NCBI GenBank assembly: GCA_934500835.1
Contig: CAKSTR010000012.1
Span: forward strand, 92,668-156,667
Length of the DNA stretch: 64,000 nt
Direction: 5' to 3'
Origin: an uncultured Paracoccaceae bacterium
Lineage (GTDB): Bacteria > Pseudomonadota > Alphaproteobacteria > Rhodobacterales > Rhodobacteraceae
In this document: positions 36,771 to 45,924 of the stretch, piece by piece
Position numbering within the stretch: position 1 is the stretch's first letter
How the letters are laid out: each line of letters begins with the position of its first letter
Position numbers and translations under genes: made by a program
Notes under the pieces: generated by a model
The model's input: the letters and a program-made list of their open reading frames with translations, nothing else
Told to the model about the DNA's origin: nothing
The model's database searches: none

Positions 36771-37934
36771 CTAGATCGGCAGGTAGGGCACCAATTCGCC
36801 CGCCTTGCGCGGGCCGTCTCCGGGGGGGCGGATCAGCAGGACGTCCGCCTCGGCCAGCACGGTCAGAAGCGAGCTGTCCTGACTGCCGAAGGGGACGATT
36901 CCGCCGGGCGTCAGGCGCGCGCGCATGAAATGCGTGCGCGGACCGGTGGCACCGACATCCGCCGCCAGCGCCGCCGTCGAAGGGACGGGCAGCGGCGCGG
37001 GATCGCCAAGAAAGGCGCGGATCAGCGGCAGCAGGAAAAGCTGCCCGGTCACGATCGCGGAAACCGGGTTGCCGGGCAGGCCAAGCATCGCGGCGGTGCC
37101 GAACCGGCCTGCCATCAGCGGCTTGCCGGGACGCATGGCGATCTTCCAGAAGGCCGGTTCCATCCCCAACGCGCGCGAGACCGTGCCGACAAGATCATGG
37201 TCGCCGACCGAGGCGCCGCCGATGGTGACAAGGATGTCCGCACCTTCCGCCAGCGCGAAGGCCTGCCGCAGTGCGGGCTCGGTGTCCCGGGCGATGGGCA
37301 GAAGCCGGGTCTCGGCGCCGGCGGCCTCGGCCATGGCCTGCAGGGCAAAGCCGTTCGAGGCGATGATCTGGTCGGGGGCCGGGGTCTCGCCGGGCATCAC
37401 CAACTCGTCCCCGGTCATCATAAGGGCAACGACGGGACGGCGGACGCAGGGCACCCGGGCAACATTCATCGCGGCCAGAAGGGCAAGATCCGCCGGGCGC
37501 AGGCGGCGTGGCGACAGCGTCGCCCCGGCAGGGAAATCCGTGCCACGGGGGCGGATATTGGTATTGCCGTCGGTGGCGGTCAGGGTGATGCGGTCGCCGT
37601 CCCGGGACACATCCTCCTGGATCACCACGCGGGTGGCGCCGGCGGGAACGGGGGCGCCGGTGAAGATGCGGACGGCCTGTCCCGCGGTCAGAGTGCCCGG
37701 GAAGGCATGGCCCGCGCCGGCTTCGCCGATGACGATGAAGCTGTCGCCGGGGACCGGATCGCCGATGACGGCATAGCCATCCATGGCGGAGGCATCGAAA
37801 GGCGGCTGGTCAGCACGGGCGGCGACCGGGGCGGCCAGCCAGCGGCCGATGGCGCGCTGCAGCGGCACCTCCTCGGCCGGCAGCGGGCGTGCCATGGCAA
37901 GGACGCGGGCCTGTGCCTCCTCGACCGGGATCAT
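36771..37934 (-). CDS. moeA: Molybdopterin molybdotransferase MoeA
   Basis: A 387-residue MoeA, which inserts molybdate into adenylylated molybdopterin. Signatures are [14 protein letters not shown] near the N-terminus, [20 protein letters not shown], and the MPT-binding [10 protein letters not shown] with KPLMAGRFG. The start codon overlaps the moaC stop in ATGA, so translation is probably coupled. It belongs to the trpC-moaC-moeA set; lexA follows 105 bases later with its own SOS box. Confidence 0.95.
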   Translation of the reverse strand: MIPVEEAQARVLAMARPLPAEEVPLQRAIGRWLAAPVAARADQPPFDASAMDGYAVIGDPVPGDSFIVIGEAGAGHAFPGTLTAGQAVRIFTGAPVPAGATRVVIQEDVSRDGDRITLTATDGNTNIRPRGTDFPAGATLSPRRLRPADLALLAAMNVARVPCVRRPVVALMMTGDELVMPGETPAPDQIIASNGFALQAMAEAAGAETRLLPIARDTEPALRQAFALAEGADILVTIGGASVGDHDLVGTVSRALGMEPAFWKIAMRPGKPLMAGRFGTAAMLGLPGNPVSAIVTGQLFLLPLIRAFLGDPAPLPVPSTAALAADVGATGPRTHFMRARLTPGGIVPFGSQDSSLLTVLAEADVLLIRPPGDGPRKAGELVPYLPI

Positions 37935-38410
37935 GGCACGGCCTCATAGCGGCCCGACTTGCCGCCATCCTTCAGAAGCAGGCGTATCCCCTCGATCTGC
38001 ATGGATTTCTCGACCGCCTTCACCATGTCGTAGACGGTCAGGCAGGCGATGGACACCGCCGTCAGCGCCTCCATCTCGACCCCGGTCTGGCCCGAGGTTC
38101 TGACCGTCGCCTCGACCCGGATGGCACTGCGCGCGGGATCGGGGGTCAGGTCCAGCGCAACCTTGGTGATGGGCAGCGGATGGCAAAGCGGGATCAGGGA
38201 TGCGGTCTGCTTGGCCGCCATGATCCCGGCAAGCCGCGCGACCGACAGCACATCGCCCTTCTCGGCCCGCCCCTCGGTGATCAGCGCAAGGGTGGCCGGG
38301 GTCATCACCACGAAACCCTCGGCCGTGGCCAGACGGGCGGTCACGGGCTTGCCCGAGACATCGACCATATGCGCCGCACCCTTGGCGTCGAAATGGGTCA
38401 GGCCGGTCAT
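37931..38410 (-). CDS. moaC: Cyclic pyranopterin monophosphate synthase MoaC
   Basis: A 159-residue MoaC, which forms cyclic pyranopterin monophosphate, the first molybdenum cofactor intermediate, together with MoaA. Conserved blocks include [29 protein letters not shown] and [26 protein letters not shown] with the catalytic Lys/Asp region. It overlaps trpC upstream and moeA downstream by four bases each (ATGA). moaA is not in the window. Confidence 0.96.
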   Translation of the reverse strand: MTGLTHFDAKGAAHMVDVSGKPVTARLATAEGFVVMTPATLALITEGRAEKGDVLSVARLAGIMAAKQTASLIPLCHPLPITKVALDLTPDPARSAIRVEATVRTSGQTGVEMEALTAVSIACLTVYDMVKAVEKSMQIEGIRLLLKDGGKSGRYEAVP

Positions 38411-39219
38411 AGCCGGCCCGGTGCGGTCAGGGGCTTGGCGAGGATGGCGCGGGTGGCCTCGGCCACGTCGTCCTGCCGCATCAGGCTTTCGCCGATCAGG
38501 AAGCAGCGGGCACCGTAGCGGGCCAGATCGGCCAGGTCCTCCGGGGTGAACAGGCCGGACTCCGCCACGATCAACCGATCCTCCGGGACCCGGCGGGCAA
38601 GGTTGCGGGTGGTGTCCAGCGTGACCTCGAAGGTGTGCAGGTTGCGGTTGTTGATGCCGATCAGCGGCGATTTCAACAGCGATGCGCGATCGAGTTCGGC
38701 CTGATCATGGACCTCGATCAGCACATCCATGCCAAGGGCGAAGGCCTGCTCCTCCATCTCGGCGGCCTGGCTGTCGGAGAGCGAGGCCATGATCAGCAGG
38801 ATGCAATCGGCATGCAGCGCGCGGGATTCGACAACCTGCCAGGGGTCATAAAGGAAATCCTTGCGCAGGCAGGGCAGGGCAGTCGCTTCGCGCGCGGCCT
38901 GCAGATAGCTGTCATCGCCCTGAAAGCTGGGTCCGTCGGTCAGCACGGAAAGGCAGGTGGCGCCGCCGGTCTCATAGGCGCGGGCGAGGGCCGGTGGGTC
39001 GAAATCGGCGCGGATCAGACCTTTCGAGGGGCTGGCCTTCTTGATCTCGGCGATCAGCCCATAGCCGGTGCCGGCGGCCTCTTGCAGCGCACGGGCGAAT
39101 CCCCGCGGGGCGGGGGCGGCCCGTGCAGCCTCTTCCACCTCGGCCAGCGGGCGGGCGGCCTTGCGGCTGGCGACCTCTTCCAGCTTGTAGGCCTTGATGC
39201 GGTCGAGGATCGTGCTCAT
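38407..39219 (-). CDS. trpC: Indole-3-glycerol phosphate synthase
   Basis: A 270-residue TIM-barrel enzyme converting CdRP to indole-3-glycerol phosphate in tryptophan synthesis. Typical motifs are [56 protein letters not shown] and [20 protein letters not shown] lies about eight bases before ATG 39219. The longer open frame upstream crosses an element A copy and is not coding-like. It heads the trpC-moaC-moeA coupled group; ung, not trpD, lies directly upstream. Confidence 0.96.
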   Translation of the reverse strand: MSTILDRIKAYKLEEVASRKAARPLAEVEEAARAAPAPRGFARALQEAAGTGYGLIAEIKKASPSKGLIRADFDPPALARAYETGGATCLSVLTDGPSFQGDDSYLQAAREATALPCLRKDFLYDPWQVVESRALHADCILLIMASLSDSQAAEMEEQAFALGMDVLIEVHDQAELDRASLLKSPLIGINNRNLHTFEVTLDTTRNLARRVPEDRLIVAESGLFTPEDLADLARYGARCFLIGESLMRQDDVAEATRAILAKPLTAPGRL

Positions 39220-39245
39220 GCGGGGTCTCCTTTGGCGGACCGGGC

Positions 39246-39296
39246 CGGGGGTTTCACACCCCCGGACCCCCGTGGGATATTTCAGCCAGGGTGAAG
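39246..39296 (+). repeat. Dispersed element A, copy 5
   Basis: GGGGG (39247-39251) pairs with CCCCC (39259-39263), followed by GGACCCCCGTGGGATATTTC and a GGGTGAAGGG tail. It lies between ung and trpC and is oriented opposite to both genes, one of two copies antisense to their neighbours. Confidence 0.6.
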
Positions 39297-39338
39297 GGCC
39301 GGGTCGGGTCCTAAAGTGGCGGGGCCGCGAGGGGAAGT

Positions 39339-40001
39339 CTAGAGCGACCAGTCGATTTTGGGGGAGCCGCGGGCGGCAAGCCATTGGTTGGTGGCCGAGA
39401 AGGGACGGGAGCCGAAGAAGCCGCGATAGGCCGAAAGCGGCGAGGGGTGCGGGCTTTCAAGGAAGAGATGGCCGTCACGCGGCAGCTTTGCGCAGAGTTT
39501 CTGGGCCGGGGCACCCCAGAGAAGGAGGGCGCGGGGGCCGTCGGTGACGGTGGCCTGCAGAACCTGGCTGGCAAGCGCCTGCCAGCCAAGCGTCTTGTGG
39601 CCGTGCGACTGGCCGACGGGAACGGTGAGGACCGGGTTCAGCAAGAGGACGCCCTGCTCGGCCCATCCGGTCAGATCGCCGTCCGCCTTCGGCTGGCCGG
39701 TGTCGCTGGCAACTTCGGCGAGGATGTTCTTCAGGCTGTCGCGCGGGGGCTGGCCGGGCGGGAACGAGAACGCAAGGCCGGTGGCCCGGCCGGGGGTGGG
39801 ATAGGGGTCCTGGCCCAGGATGACCACGCGGACCTTCTCGCGCGGGGTCAGCGCGAGGGCGCGAAAGATGCTGTCGGGCCCTGGTTGCCAGTCGGGCATC
39901 GCGGACAGGCGGGACCAGAGCCGATCCCAGCTGCCATCGGCAAAAAAGGCAAGGTCGGCCCAACCCGGCGGCGGTGCCGGCTTTGAAGGGTGTTGGCTCA
40001 A
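39339..40001 (-). CDS. ung: Uracil-DNA glycosylase
   Basis: A family 1 uracil-DNA glycosylase of about 220 residues, which excises uracil from DNA. Motif A is [19 protein letters not shown] with the water-activating Asp. The Phe stack residue, [17 protein letters not shown] and the Leu-loop [13 protein letters not shown] with catalytic His are all present. The His of the common GQDPYH motif is replaced by Pro. No ATG or GTG lies in frame near the start; TTG 40001 (or TTG 40007) gives a family-like beginning [17 protein letters not shown]. It interrupts the trpD-trpC order and is bounded by element A copies. Confidence 0.87.
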   Translation of the reverse strand: MSQHPSKPAPPPGWADLAFFADGSWDRLWSRLSAMPDWQPGPDSIFRALALTPREKVRVVILGQDPYPTPGRATGLAFSFPPGQPPRDSLKNILAEVASDTGQPKADGDLTGWAEQGVLLLNPVLTVPVGQSHGHKTLGWQALASQVLQATVTDGPRALLLWGAPAQKLCAKLPRDGHLFLESPHPSPLSAYRGFFGSRPFSATNQWLAARGSPKIDWSL

Positions 40002-40028
40002 GCCCAAGCTGCCCGCCCGGATTGTCCG

Positions 40029-40060
40029 GCCTTCATTTTGGTCCAGATATTCTGCGGGGA
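40029..40060 (-). repeat. Dispersed element A, copy 6 (tail part)
   Basis: On the minus strand CCGCAGAATATCTGGACC then AAAATGAAGG, a diverged copy of the tail. A G4/C4 hairpin at 40110-40124 probably represents its stem, separated by about 50 bases. It is downstream of trpD in trpD orientation and directly upstream of ung. Confidence 0.5.
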
Positions 40061-40171
40061 TGCGACCATGGTTTGCGCCACTGGTTCTAGCAACCGATGG
40101 TCGTGTGGTGGGGTGCAAAACCCCTCCAGCCGCCGGCCAGAGGGTGCAGGGCAGGCAGGCACGGGCGCTGC

Positions 40172-41185
40172 CTAGCCATGCGTCAGCCTTGCCAATGTCG
40201 CGACCTTGGCCTTTGCGGCCCCGCTGTCCAGCGAGGTGCGGGCGATCTCGACGCCCTCGACAAGGCTGGCGGCGCGGTCGGCAACCATCAGCGCGGCGGC
40301 GGAGTTCAGCAGGACCGCGTCGCGATAGGCGCTTTGTGCCCCGTCCAGCAGCGCCCGGAACGCCTGCGCGTTTTCGGCAGGCGTGCCGCCAAGGATCGCC
40401 TCGAAGGGGTGGACGGGCAGGCCGGCATCCTCGGGGGTGATCTCGAAATCGCGGATCGCGCCGTTTTCCAGCGCCGAGACCCGGGTCGGCAGCGCGATCG
40501 AGATTTCGTCGGTGCCGTCGCCGCCATGGACGAGCCAGGCCTTCTCGGCGCCAAGCGCCAGCAGGGTTTCGGCCATCGGGCGGATCAGGTCGGCCGAGAA
40601 GGTGCCGGTCAGCTGGCGCTTCACCCCGGCAGGGTTGGTCAGCGGCCCGAGGATGTTGAAGATCGTCCGCGTGCCCAGTTCGGCCCGCACCGGGCCGACA
40701 TGGCGGGTGGCGGGGTGGTGCATCGGCGCCATCATGAAGCCGATCCCGGCCTCGGCCAGGCAGCGTTCCACCACATCGGCGCCGATCATCACGTTCAGGC
40801 CAAGCTCGGTCAGCGCATCCGCCGCGCCGGATTTCGACGACAGGTTGCGGTTGCCATGCTTGGCGACCGGCACCCCGGCCCCCGCCACCACGAAGGCGGT
40901 GGCGGTCGAGATGTTCAGCGTGCCCTTGCCATCGCCGCCGGTGCCGACGATGTCGATCGCCCCCTGCGGCGCCCGCACGGGATTGCACTTCGAGCGCATG
41001 ACAGAGGCGGCGGCGGCATATTCATCCACCGTCTCGCCGCGCGTCCGCAGGGCCATCAGGAAGCCGCCCATCTGGGCGGGGGTTCCCTCACCGTCGAAAA
41101 GGGCGGTGAAGGCGGTTTCGGCCTCGGCCCGGGTCAGGGGCCGGGCGGCGGCGGTGCCGATCAGGTTTCGCAGTGCATCGCTCAT
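40172..41185 (-). CDS. trpD: Anthranilate phosphoribosyltransferase
   Basis: A 337-residue enzyme that transfers the phosphoribosyl group of PRPP to anthranilate. The PRPP-binding motif [15 protein letters not shown] and the conserved [21 protein letters not shown] are intact, as is [12 protein letters not shown]. The start overlaps the trpG stop in ATGA, indicating translational coupling. trpC, the next pathway gene, is 0.95 kb downstream beyond ung. Confidence 0.96.
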   Translation of the reverse strand: MSDALRNLIGTAAARPLTRAEAETAFTALFDGEGTPAQMGGFLMALRTRGETVDEYAAAASVMRSKCNPVRAPQGAIDIVGTGGDGKGTLNISTATAFVVAGAGVPVAKHGNRNLSSKSGAADALTELGLNVMIGADVVERCLAEAGIGFMMAPMHHPATRHVGPVRAELGTRTIFNILGPLTNPAGVKRQLTGTFSADLIRPMAETLLALGAEKAWLVHGGDGTDEISIALPTRVSALENGAIRDFEITPEDAGLPVHPFEAILGGTPAENAQAFRALLDGAQSAYRDAVLLNSAAALMVADRAASLVEGVEIARTSLDSGAAKAKVATLARLTHG

Positions 41186-41769
41186 GCCGGGGTCTTCACC
41201 TTCGCCGTATCAAGAAAGTTGCGCAGCAGCTGGTGGCCATGCTCGCTGGCGATGGATTCGGGGTGGAACTGCACGCCCTCGATCAGCTTTTCGCGGTGGC
41301 GCAGGCCCATGATGGTGCCATCCTCCAGCCAGGCGGTGATCTCAAGGCAATCGGGCAGCGTCTCGCGCTCGACGACCAGCGAATGATAGCGTGTGGCCTG
41401 GAAGGGCGAGGGGAGGCCCGCGAAGACGCCCTTGCCGCCGTGATGCATGGTGCCCATCTTGCCATGGACGATCTCATGGCAGCGGATGACGCGGCCGTCG
41501 AAAGCCTCGCCGATGGTCTGGTGGCCAAGGCAGACGCCCAGAAGAGGGACCCCCGCCTCGGATGCCGCGCGGGTCAGCGGCAGGCAGATGCCGGCCTGCG
41601 CGGGGTCGCAGGGCCCGGGGGACAGCACGATGGCCTGCGGCGCCATGGCCAGGGCATCCTCCACCTGAAGCGCGTCGTTGCGGACCACCTTCACCTCGGC
41701 CCCCAATTCGCCAAGATAGTGGACCAGGTTCCAGGTGAAGCTGTCGTAATTGTCGATCAGAAGCAGCAT
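41182..41769 (-). CDS. trpG: Anthranilate synthase component II (glutamine amidotransferase)
   Basis: A 195-residue class I glutamine amidotransferase that supplies ammonia to TrpE (or PabB). The nucleophile elbow is [15 protein letters not shown] with the catalytic Cys, and His-Glu are in [14 protein letters not shown]. The start at [14 protein letters not shown] is the canonical TrpG/PabA N-terminus. It is the first recognisable gene of the minus-strand trp set. trpE is not in the window, and an IS5-type remnant lies about 190 bases upstream. Confidence 0.94.
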   Translation of the reverse strand: MLLLIDNYDSFTWNLVHYLGELGAEVKVVRNDALQVEDALAMAPQAIVLSPGPCDPAQAGICLPLTRAASEAGVPLLGVCLGHQTIGEAFDGRVIRCHEIVHGKMGTMHHGGKGVFAGLPSPFQATRYHSLVVERETLPDCLEITAWLEDGTIMGLRHREKLIEGVQFHPESIASEHGHQLLRNFLDTAKVKTPA

Positions 41770-42444
41770 GGCGGATACAACCGTTTGTTTTCGATGCGCT
41801 TCTTTCTTGGCGGCCCCACATGATAGCCGCAAAGATACCCGCTTTTCCCTTGGATACCTCTGCAAGCCTGCCCAAATGGTCGAAGCTTTCGCCTGACTTA
41901 TCGCTGATCCGTACTTCGGTGTAAACCGCGCGGAAGCTGCGACGAATGCCCCGGCTCATATCGGCAAATGTCGGAGCCAGAGACGGATTGTGGTGATGTC
42001 GATGAAGACGAGGAAGCTTTCGGCGATCCTGTCGCAACGGCTTGCCGCGCGGCGGGCATTCTTCGGCTTGTTGAAGCATCGCTGGAAGTGGCTGCGCAGC
42101 CGGCAGAGGGCGCGGCCCACGGCCACACGCCGATTGCGGGCCTGAACTCATAGGCGGCCGCTGCCGCCCCCGCCGCCCCCTGTCCCGAAACGCCGGAACG
42201 TGGTCCGGGCCGCTTCATCGCGGCCGGTCCAAGGCAGTATCTTGCCGGAATAAGCCGGAAAGGGGATGAAGGGCTGTGCGGGCCGCGTTATAGGTGGTCA
42301 GGTTCGGACACCGGCATCAAGGTTTGGCAGGGGCGATGCCTCCTGCCACCCGGGTCGGACGGATGAAGGCGGGATCAACCCGCGGCCTTCGGGATCGCAC
42401 CCGCGGGGCAAGACGGGCAGGGCGGCAAGAGACGGAGAAGAGCG
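41770..42444. other. Intergenic region between trpG and the deacetylase gene
   Basis: This 675-base gap separates two divergent genes. It contains a remnant of an IS5-type transposase (41956-42144), a less GC-rich stretch next to trpG that probably holds the trp promoter, and a GGCCGC/GCGGCC hairpin at 42208-42225. I see no intact gene, tRNA or clear inverted-repeat ends of a complete insertion sequence. Confidence 0.6.
41956..42144 (-). pseudogene. IS5-type transposase remnant, C-terminal part
   Basis: On the minus strand, 62 codons read RCFNKPKNARRAASRCDRI followed by AESFLVFIDITTIRLWLRH and a stop. This is the characteristic end of IS5-superfamily DDE transposases (family form: ERCFNKLKN-RR-ATRYDK, then SFL-FI-I--IRLWLR). 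The upstream side is closed by an in-frame stop, and the rest of the transposase, including the DDE Asp residues, is missing. The remnant is diverged (several Cys/Ala substitutions), so it is probably old. It lies in the promoter side of trpG. Confidence 0.75.
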
Positions 42445-44121
42445 GTGATCGGCAGGTTCCTGTTGGGTTCGGGCTTGGGGGCCTTGGTGGGCACGGGCCT
42501 TCTGGCCATCGTCTCGGTGGTGACGCCGGGACCGGCCGTCAACGACCCCTCTCCTCCGACACCGCTGGCCGGCAAGACGCCCGAGCCGGAAGAGACGCTA
42601 GCCCTGGCCCCGCCCGAAGGCGCGGAAGGCGTGCCGCTGACCGGGACGGACCCCGAAGCCCCGGCACCCGCGCTGGCCGAGGGCGCGACCGAAGCTGCCC
42701 CAGACGCCGAGCCCGAACCTCCGCTGGCCGCCGGGCCATCGGTCGCTACCCCGCCCGAGACCGACTCCGCGACCGCCCCCGCGACTCCGGCACCTGCGGC
42801 CGAGGCTCCGGCCGTTGGCGATGCGCCCGAACCACCGGCCGTTGCCGCGGCTGACGACACCGGCCCCTCTGCCCCTGTCGCTGCCGAAGACCCTGTCGTC
42901 GCTGGCGCCCCGGCAGCCCCGGCCGAACTGGCCGGCGACGAGACGCCGGCCCCGGCCGAGGTGCCCGCCGCCGCCCCCTCGGTCGAGGCGGCAAGCGCCC
43001 CGGACGCGCCCTCCGCCCCCGAAATGGCCGAAGCCGGCCCCGCCGCGCCGGACGCGGTGGCCGAGGCGGCCCCCGCAACGGCCGGCCCCGCGCAGCCCGC
43101 GGAACCGCTGGCCGAGACGGCCCCGCCGCCGGCAGAACCTTCGGGCCTGCCCCCCCTGACGCCGGAAGAAGAAGAGATGCTGGCGCGGATTGCAGCGGAA
43201 GGCCCCGGATCGGCGGTCCAGCCTGAGGAAACCCTGCCGGACGCCGCCCCCGAATCTCCCGCTGCCGAAGCCCCCGAACAGCCCGAGGTGCTGACCGAGC
43301 GCGAGGATGACAATATCCTGCGGACGGAAGACAGCGGCTCCACCCTGCAATCGGCACCTGCGCTTGCCGGTGCCGCCGACGGGGTCACCGTCGGCCGGCT
43401 GCCCAGCATCGGGGATGCGGCCGAACCGCCTGCCGAACCGGTCGACGCAAGGCCGATGGTGGTTTACGCCGAACCCTTCGACAATCCCGAAGGCAAGCCG
43501 GCCTTTGCCATCGTGCTGATCGACGAGGGCGACCCGGCAACAGACCGCGCGGCGCTGGCCGCCTTGCCCTTCCCGGTGACCTTCGCCCTTGACCCGAGCG
43601 ATCCGCTGGCCGCCGATCACGCCGCAACCTATCGCGCGGGCGGCAAGGAGGTGGCAATGCTGGCGACCGCGCTGCCCAAGGGCGCCCAGGCCGCCGATAT
43701 CGAGGTCGCCCTCGGCGTGATGACGGCCGTGCTGCCCGAGGCCGTTGCCGTCATGGACACCCCGGGCCGCGCCTTTCAGGGCGACCGGCCGCTGTCTACC
43801 CTTGTGGTGCCCGTGGTCGGCGCCGGCGGCAGGGGGCTTCTGACCTGGGATCAGGGCCTGAACGCCGCCGATCAGGTCGCCCGGCGCGAGAACATCGCCG
43901 CCGCCGTAGCCTTCCGCGACCTCGACGGCGCCGAGGAAAGCGGCTCGGTGATCCGGCGCTATCTTGACCGCGCCGCCTTCAAGGCGGCCCAGGACGGGCG
44001 CGTCACCGTGGTCGGCCGCACCCGGCCTGAAACCGTCGCCACCCTGCTGGAATGGGCAGTCGAGGGGCGCGCGGCCACCGTGGCCCTGGCACCGCTCACG
44101 GCTGTCCTTTCGGCCAACTGA
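42445..44121 (+). CDS. Divergent polysaccharide deacetylase family protein (YibQ-like)
   Basis: A 558-residue envelope protein. An N-terminal membrane anchor (MIGRFLLGSGLGALVGTGLLAIVSVV) is followed by a very long Ala/Pro/Glu-rich linker (about 30-330). The C-terminal divergent polysaccharide deacetylase domain (about 340-558) has FAIVLIDEGDPATDRAALAALPFPVTFALDPSDP and HAATYRAGGKEVAMLATALPKG. Catalytic function of this subgroup is unproven. The start is GTG 42445 with GGAGAAGAG upstream. It is divergent from trpG across the IS-remnant gap. Confidence 0.83.
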   Translation: MIGRFLLGSGLGALVGTGLLAIVSVVTPGPAVNDPSPPTPLAGKTPEPEETLALAPPEGAEGVPLTGTDPEAPAPALAEGATEAAPDAEPEPPLAAGPSVATPPETDSATAPATPAPAAEAPAVGDAPEPPAVAAADDTGPSAPVAAEDPVVAGAPAAPAELAGDETPAPAEVPAAAPSVEAASAPDAPSAPEMAEAGPAAPDAVAEAAPATAGPAQPAEPLAETAPPPAEPSGLPPLTPEEEEMLARIAAEGPGSAVQPEETLPDAAPESPAAEAPEQPEVLTEREDDNILRTEDSGSTLQSAPALAGAADGVTVGRLPSIGDAAEPPAEPVDARPMVVYAEPFDNPEGKPAFAIVLIDEGDPATDRAALAALPFPVTFALDPSDPLAADHAATYRAGGKEVAMLATALPKGAQAADIEVALGVMTAVLPEAVAVMDTPGRAFQGDRPLSTLVVPVVGAGGRGLLTWDQGLNAADQVARRENIAAAVAFRDLDGAEESGSVIRRYLDRAAFKAAQDGRVTVVGRTRPETVATLLEWAVEGRAATVALAPLTAVLSAN

Positions 44122-44129
44122 TCGCGCAT

Positions 44130-44190
44130 TTCTTCATCTTGGCGCAAAATATCCTCTGGGGGTTCGGGGGGCGAAGCGCCCCCGACGGCG
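44130..44190 (-). repeat. Dispersed element A, copy 7
   Basis: On the minus strand a seven-pair GGGGGCG/CGCCCCC hairpin (44167-44183 region), then GAACCCCCAGAGGATATTTT and GCGCCAAGATGAAG. Both flanking genes are on the plus strand, so this copy is antisense to them. Confidence 0.65.
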
Positions 44191-44228
44191 ACCGCGGCCA
44201 CCGGGCGCTGCTGCTGCCACCACGAATG

Positions 44229-44246
44229 GCTTGCGGCGGCAGCCGC
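44229..44246 (-). repeat. Box 1 of the composite intergenic element, second copy
   Basis: GCGGCTGCCGCCGCAAGC on the minus strand, about 45 bases before the element A hairpin in the same orientation. Identity with the 60270 copy continues for four more bases. Confidence 0.55.
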
Positions 44247-44271
44247 TCCTTTCGGCCCTCCGCATGCGCGC

Positions 44272-44300
44272 TTGACATCGACGGGTCGGCAGCGGATAAG
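44272..44300 (+). promoter_or_regulatory. Sigma70-type promoter of rplU-rpmA
   Basis: TTGACA (44272-44277), a 17-base spacer and GATAAG (44295-44300) match the housekeeping consensus well. It is the natural promoter for the L21/L27 operon, with a leader of about 135 bases. Confidence 0.7.
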
Positions 44301-44443
44301 CCCGCATCCGGCCCGGGGTGCGAATCCCGGGCAGGTTTCGTTTTTGACAGCGCAGTCCGAAGGCGGGGCCGATGCCCCTCGAACACCGAAGGCCCATCCG
44401 GGCCGCAGGGGCCGCAGGACGCGGATAAGGGAAGGAAAGACCC

Positions 44444-44944
44444 ATGTTTGCGGTCCTCAAGACCGGCGGCAAGCAATACAAGGTGCAGGCGGGTGACGTT
44501 CTGCGCGTTGAAAAGCTTGACGCTGTTGCTGGCGACAAGATCCAGTTCAACGACATCCTGGTGCTGGGCACCACCGTCGGCGCGCCGCTCGTGGCCGGTG
44601 CCGCAGTGCAGGCCGAAGTGATCGACCAGATCAAGGGCGAGAAGACCATCTCGTACCACAAGCGCCGCCGGAAGCATTCCAGCCAGCGCACCCGTGGCCA
44701 CCGTCAGCACCTGACGCTGGTCCGTATCACCGACGTGCTGGAAGCCGGCGCCGACAAGTCGGGCGTCAAGGTCGCCACCGGCACCGCCGCCGCCCGCGTC
44801 GCCGCGCATGAGGCCCCCGGTGCTGCACCGGCTGCTGCCAAGGCGAAACCCGCCAAGGCTGCCAAGGCCGAAGCTGCTCCGGCCGCCGAAGACGCCGCCG
44901 AGAAACCGAAGCGCGCCCGCAAGGCCGCTGAAGCGAAGGAGTAA
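44444..44944 (+). CDS. rplU: 50S ribosomal protein L21
   Basis: A 166-residue protein. The first 103 residues are the canonical L21 fold (MFAVLKTGGKQYKVQAGDVLRVEKL, then ISYHKRRRKHSSQRTRGHRQHLTLVRI). The remaining 60 residues form an Ala/Lys/Pro-rich tail (AKAKPAKAAKAEAAPAAEDAAEKPKRARK) as in other Rhodobacterales. L21 binds 23S rRNA in the large subunit. AAGGGAAGGAAAG upstream gives a strong ribosome site. It is followed six bases later by rpmA. Confidence 0.96.
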   Translation: MFAVLKTGGKQYKVQAGDVLRVEKLDAVAGDKIQFNDILVLGTTVGAPLVAGAAVQAEVIDQIKGEKTISYHKRRRKHSSQRTRGHRQHLTLVRITDVLEAGADKSGVKVATGTAAARVAAHEAPGAAPAAAKAKPAKAAKAEAAPAAEDAAEKPKRARKAAEAKE

Positions 44945-44950
44945 CACCCC

Positions 44951-45220
44951 ATGGCACACAAAAAGGCAGGCGGCTCGTCCCGCAACGGTCGTGACTCGGC
45001 CGGTCGTCGTCTGGGCGTGAAACTCTATGGCGGTCAGGCTGCCATCCCGGGCAACATCATCGTCCGCCAGCGCGGCACCACCTTCTTCCCGGGGCTGAAC
45101 GTGGGCATGGGCACCGACCATACCCTCTTCGCCACCGCGACCGGCAAGGTGACCTTCAGGAAGGGCCTCAAGGGCCGCACGTTCATTTCGGTACTCCCGA
45201 CCGCGGAGGCTGCCGAGTAA
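44951..45220 (+). CDS. rpmA: 50S ribosomal protein L27
   Basis: An 89-residue L27, whose N-terminal tail reaches the peptidyl transferase centre. The sequence [29 protein letters not shown] is diagnostic; the N-terminus starts directly at the mature form without the Firmicutes extension. It is co-transcribed with rplU. It heads the classical rplU-rpmA-GNAT-GNAT-obgE-proBA arrangement. Confidence 0.97.
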   Translation: MAHKKAGGSSRNGRDSAGRRLGVKLYGGQAAIPGNIIVRQRGTTFFPGLNVGMGTDHTLFATATGKVTFRKGLKGRTFISVLPTAEAAE

Positions 45221-45362
45221 GCCGGAAAACCGTTACAGTTCGGATGTATCGGGGGGATCGGGCTGCAATGGCCGGTCCCCTTCCTCATTTCCGCCCCGAT
45301 TTTGCCGGGCGGGGATGACAACCCGGGCGTCCGCCCCCACATGAGCTTCAGAGGAGGAAGCC

Positions 45363-45920
45363 ATGGTTCTTGACATGATACCGGCTGCCGAAGGCCAGAT
45401 CGCTGCCGGCCGCTTCGTTTTGCGCCCGGTGCGGGAGTCGGATGTGGGGCTGATTGCCCACCACGCCGGTGACCGCCGCGTGGCCGAGGCGACCCAGAAC
45501 ATTCCGCATCCCTTCCCGCCGGGCGCGGCCGAGGCCTATGTCGCCCGCGCCATGAAACATGAGCGGCCCGGGTCGGTCTGGGTGCTGGACGGCACGCTGA
45601 CCGGCCTGTCAGAGCTGTTGGGCGTCATCTCGCTGAAGCCGATGGAGATGAAGGCGGGGCAGGGCGGCCAGTCCGAAGTGGCCTATTGGGTCGCGCCGGC
45701 GTTCTGGAACTCCGGCATCGCGTCCGAGGCCGTGCGTGCCCTGATGGCGGCCAATCCCCTGGGCGACCGCACCTATTTCGCGGAAGCCTTCCAGGACAAC
45801 CCCGGCTCGGCCCGGGTGCTGGTCAACAACGGCTTCCAATACCTCGGCGATGCCGAGGCCTTTTCGGTGGCGCGCGGCGCCACCGTGCCAACCTGGACCT
45901 ATATTCGCAAACTGGACTGA
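45363..45920 (+). CDS. GNAT family N-acetyltransferase (RimJ/RimL type)
   Basis: A 185-residue GNAT protein of the RimJ/RimL-like subgroup: [22 protein letters not shown] at the start, then [25 protein letters not shown] as the acetyl-CoA pyrophosphate-binding region. [18 protein letters not shown] is a typical C-terminal block. Substrate unknown; protein N-terminal or small-molecule acetylation is possible. AGAGGAGGAAGCC gives a strong ribosome site. A second GNAT gene follows four bases after its stop. Confidence 0.87.
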   Translation: MVLDMIPAAEGQIAAGRFVLRPVRESDVGLIAHHAGDRRVAEATQNIPHPFPPGAAEAYVARAMKHERPGSVWVLDGTLTGLSELLGVISLKPMEMKAGQGGQSEVAYWVAPAFWNSGIASEAVRALMAANPLGDRTYFAEAFQDNPGSARVLVNNGFQYLGDAEAFSVARGATVPTWTYIRKLD

Positions 45921-45924
45921 CGCC

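Larger units (their letters stand above)
44122..44443. other. Intergenic region upstream of rplU
   Basis: This 322-base gap holds element A copy 7 and box 1, both minus-oriented, then a strong sigma70-type promoter at 44272-44300 and a leader of about 135 bases before rplU. The leader contains CCCGGGGTGCGAATCCCGGG, a stem-loop that could be part of a ribosomal-protein leader. I find no gene in it. Confidence 0.6.

Noticed and set aside
40002..40060. Frameshifted start of ung using the ATG in the repeat
   Set aside because: The ATG frame ([12 protein letters not shown]) ends after 12 codons and shares no family sequence, so a simple frameshift repair is not supported.
42157..42440. Short Gly/Arg-rich frames between the IS remnant and the deacetylase
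   Set aside because: They lack ribosome sites and have the composition expected of random GC-rich DNA.
44320..44345. GGTGCGAATCCC resembles a tRNA T-arm upstream of rplU
   Set aside because: The loop is TGCGAAT rather than TTCRANY, and no acceptor stem, D-arm or anticodon arm can be built around it.
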